Of a stretch of 14,634 bases of DNA, positions 13,705-14,634 are shown in pieces. The notes under the pieces are model-generated. The model was not told the origin of the DNA, made no database searches, and was given only the letters and a program-made list of their open reading frames with translations. The translations under genes were made by a program, and so were the position numbers. How positions within the stretch are numbered: the stretch's first letter is position 1; each line of letters begins with the position of its first letter. The DNA comes from Lutacidiplasma sp049802875 (GTDB lineage Archaea > Thermoplasmatota > Thermoplasmata > Lutacidiplasmatales > UBA184), in contig JBARNH010000056.1 of assembly GCA_049802875.1 (NCBI GenBank), forward strand, positions 1 through 14,634, given 5' to 3'.

Positions 13705-14085
13705 CTACGGCCGGGGGTCGGCCGACTCGACGGGCAGCGGTCCGAGCGGCGCGATGAGCGCCTTCACCGAGGCCCAGAACTCGGGGACCTCCGACTTCGG
13801 GAGGCGGCGGTCGTAGTACGGCGCCCGGCACTCCGCCTCGAGGACCTCGGGATCGTCGGCGTCCCAGACGAGCCGGACCGTCCACTCGTCGTGGTCCTCT
13901 TCGTAGGAGAACACCCGCTTCCGCGGGTCGGTCGCGACGGGATTCGGGGCCAGGATGTCGAGCGGCGGGTCGGGCGGCGGCGGGATCCCGGGAGTGAGCA
14001 TGATCGGCGGCGGGCGCGCGGGCAACGTGAGACGGATCCACGCCGCGACCGGCCAGTGGCTGCGCGCGACCCCGAGGCTCGGCAC
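13705..14085 (-). CDS. Small proline-rich protein of unknown function
   Basis: No family recognised. From GTG 14085 the protein has 126 residues; from ATG 14001 it would have 98. The 14085 start is preferred because a TTTTA box is centred 27 nt upstream and because codon third positions are almost all G or C from there onward, as in neighbouring genes. The frame is open further back to 14190, but that part crosses the poly-U terminator of the rRNA gene and is unlikely to be coding. The N-terminal part has proline clusters (ARPPPIM, GIPPPPDPPLD). The second half is acidic with a FSYEEDHDEWTVRLVWD segment (about residues 56-72), which reads like a small beta-sheet domain, followed by a helix PEFWASVKALI. 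There is no signal peptide or membrane helix. It stands alone between the exonuclease promoter and the rRNA terminator. Confidence 0.55.
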   Translation of the reverse strand: MPSLGVARSHWPVAAWIRLTLPARPPPIMLTPGIPPPPDPPLDILAPNPVATDPRKRVFSYEEDHDEWTVRLVWDADDPEVLEAECRAPYYDRRLPKSEVPEFWASVKALIAPLGPLPVESADPRP

Positions 14086-14107
14086 GTTCGTTGCCACTCG
14101 TCGAGCG

Positions 14108-14115
14108 CCTAAAAC
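14108..14115 (-). promoter_or_regulatory. TATA-like box upstream of the small proline-rich gene
   Basis: GTTTTAGG on the minus strand, 27 nt before GTG 14085. It lies just past the rRNA terminator, which supports an independent transcription unit. Confidence 0.4.
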
Positions 14116-14150
14116 GGCGGCCGTGCGGCCCGGTGCCCGAAACCGTTCCG

Positions 14151-14159
14151 AAAAAAAAA
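14151..14159 (-). terminator. Poly-U terminator after 23S rRNA
   Basis: Nine A on the plus strand are nine T on the transcribed strand, about 35-45 nt past the likely 3' end of 23S. Oligo-U tracts are sufficient for archaeal termination. A short potential hairpin GCTT-N7-AAGC lies between the rRNA end and the tract. Confidence 0.7.
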
Positions 14160-14194
14160 TGGTTTCACACGCGTTCTGCTTAACTGCCAAGCAT

Positions 14195-14634
14195 GACCAG
14201 GTAACGTAGCTGCGGACGTTAGTGGCCGCGGGCTGAACAGATCGCCCGAAGGCTTTCTGCGTACACCCCGGCTCTATCGAACTCGTCTTCTACGAATGTC
14301 CTTGAAGGTCTCTCTTTTTCGAGGGGGTTTCGGGCTTAGATGCTTTCAGCCCTTATCCCGTAGCGCGTGGCTGCTCAGCGATGCCTTGCCAGACAACTGA
14401 TGGACTAGAGGCGCCGATTCCCCGTTCCTCTCGTACTGTGGGAACCTTCTCGTCAGAGACCCTTGCACTTCCGCCAAAAAGCAACACACCTGTCTCGCGA
14501 CGGTGTGAACCCAGCTCACGATCCCTTTTAATGGGCGAACAACCCCACCCTTGGTAGCTGCTGCACCACCAGGATAGGCAGAACCGACATCGAAGTAGCA
14601 AGCCTCCAGGTCGATAGGGACTCTTGCTGGAGAC
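14195..14634 (-). rRNA. 23S ribosomal RNA, 3' portion (partial)
   Basis: The minus strand carries the universally conserved sarcin-ricin loop, AGTACGAGAGGAAC (14424-14437), and the conserved sequences around it, such as the GCTGAAAGCATCTAAG-type helix (near 14335-14355) and the segment ending in a CACTAAC near 14219-14228 that corresponds to the last helices of 23S. The distance from the loop to the mapped end is about 230-240 nt, as in other 23S molecules. The 3' boundary is estimated to within about 15 nt. The 5' part lies beyond the window. Its base composition is clearly less GC-rich than the flanking genes. No 5S gene follows within the next several hundred bases. Confidence 0.95.

Noticed and set aside
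14086..14190. N-terminal extension of the small proline-rich gene
   Set aside because: It crosses the nine-T rRNA terminator and lies upstream of the predicted transcription start.
1..14634. CRISPR arrays, insertion sequences or a defence island
   Set aside because: No regularly spaced repeats, transposase motifs or terminal inverted repeats were seen, and the methyltransferase has no nuclease or helicase partner nearby.

Overview
The window looks like a high-GC archaeal chromosome segment, most probably from a terrestrial or environmental member of the Thermoplasmatota. Four things point to archaea: an archaeal-type DnaG primase tail; a LonB-type AAA+ ATPase; TATA-like boxes about 24-33 nt upstream of start codons (many of them GTG, implying leaderless or nearly leaderless mRNAs); and a 23S rRNA gene that ends in a poly-U run with no 5S gene behind it. 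Unlinked rRNA genes are known from Thermoplasma relatives. The phylum-level placement is inference; the domain-level placement is firm.

Layout. 1-241 (+): the 3' end of dnaG. 332-1879 (+): an AAA+ ATPase that matches archaeal LonB up to the ATPase-protease junction, has no protease domain, and carries a zinc ribbon between Walker A and Walker B. 1926-1998 (+): tRNA-Val(GAC). 2078-3052 (-): a tandem GNAT acetyltransferase. 3124-6481 (-): a sugar block holding an RMD-like nucleotide-sugar reductase/epimerase, a dolichyl-phosphate-mannose-synthase-like GT2 enzyme and a polytopic GT87-like membrane enzyme. 6504-9331 (-): a compact three-gene operon for the proton-translocating NAD(P) transhydrogenase (alpha1, alpha2, beta). 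9483-10316 (+): a solitary beta-class DNA methyltransferase. Overlapping its end, 10309-11775 (+): a fusion of a GT87-like membrane glycosyltransferase with a GtrA domain. 11787-12845 and 12854-13657 (-): a GT2 glycosyltransferase behind a DEDDy-type RNase H-like exonuclease. 13705-14085 (-): a small proline-rich unknown. About 14195 to the end (-): the 3' part of 23S rRNA with its terminator.

How the genes fit together. Four glycosyltransferase or sugar-modifying genes, plus a fifth glycosyltransferase further along, suggest surface or protein glycosylation through polyprenyl-phosphate sugars. The DPM1-like enzyme would charge the lipid carrier, the GT87-like enzymes would use such donors in the membrane, and the GtrA domain could anchor or flip the carrier. 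The transhydrogenase would supply NADPH. The remaining genes are housekeeping or of uncertain role. No mobile element, CRISPR array or obvious defence island is visible. Every intergenic stretch is under 300 bases. The long extra open frames on the opposite strands are GC-driven shadows.
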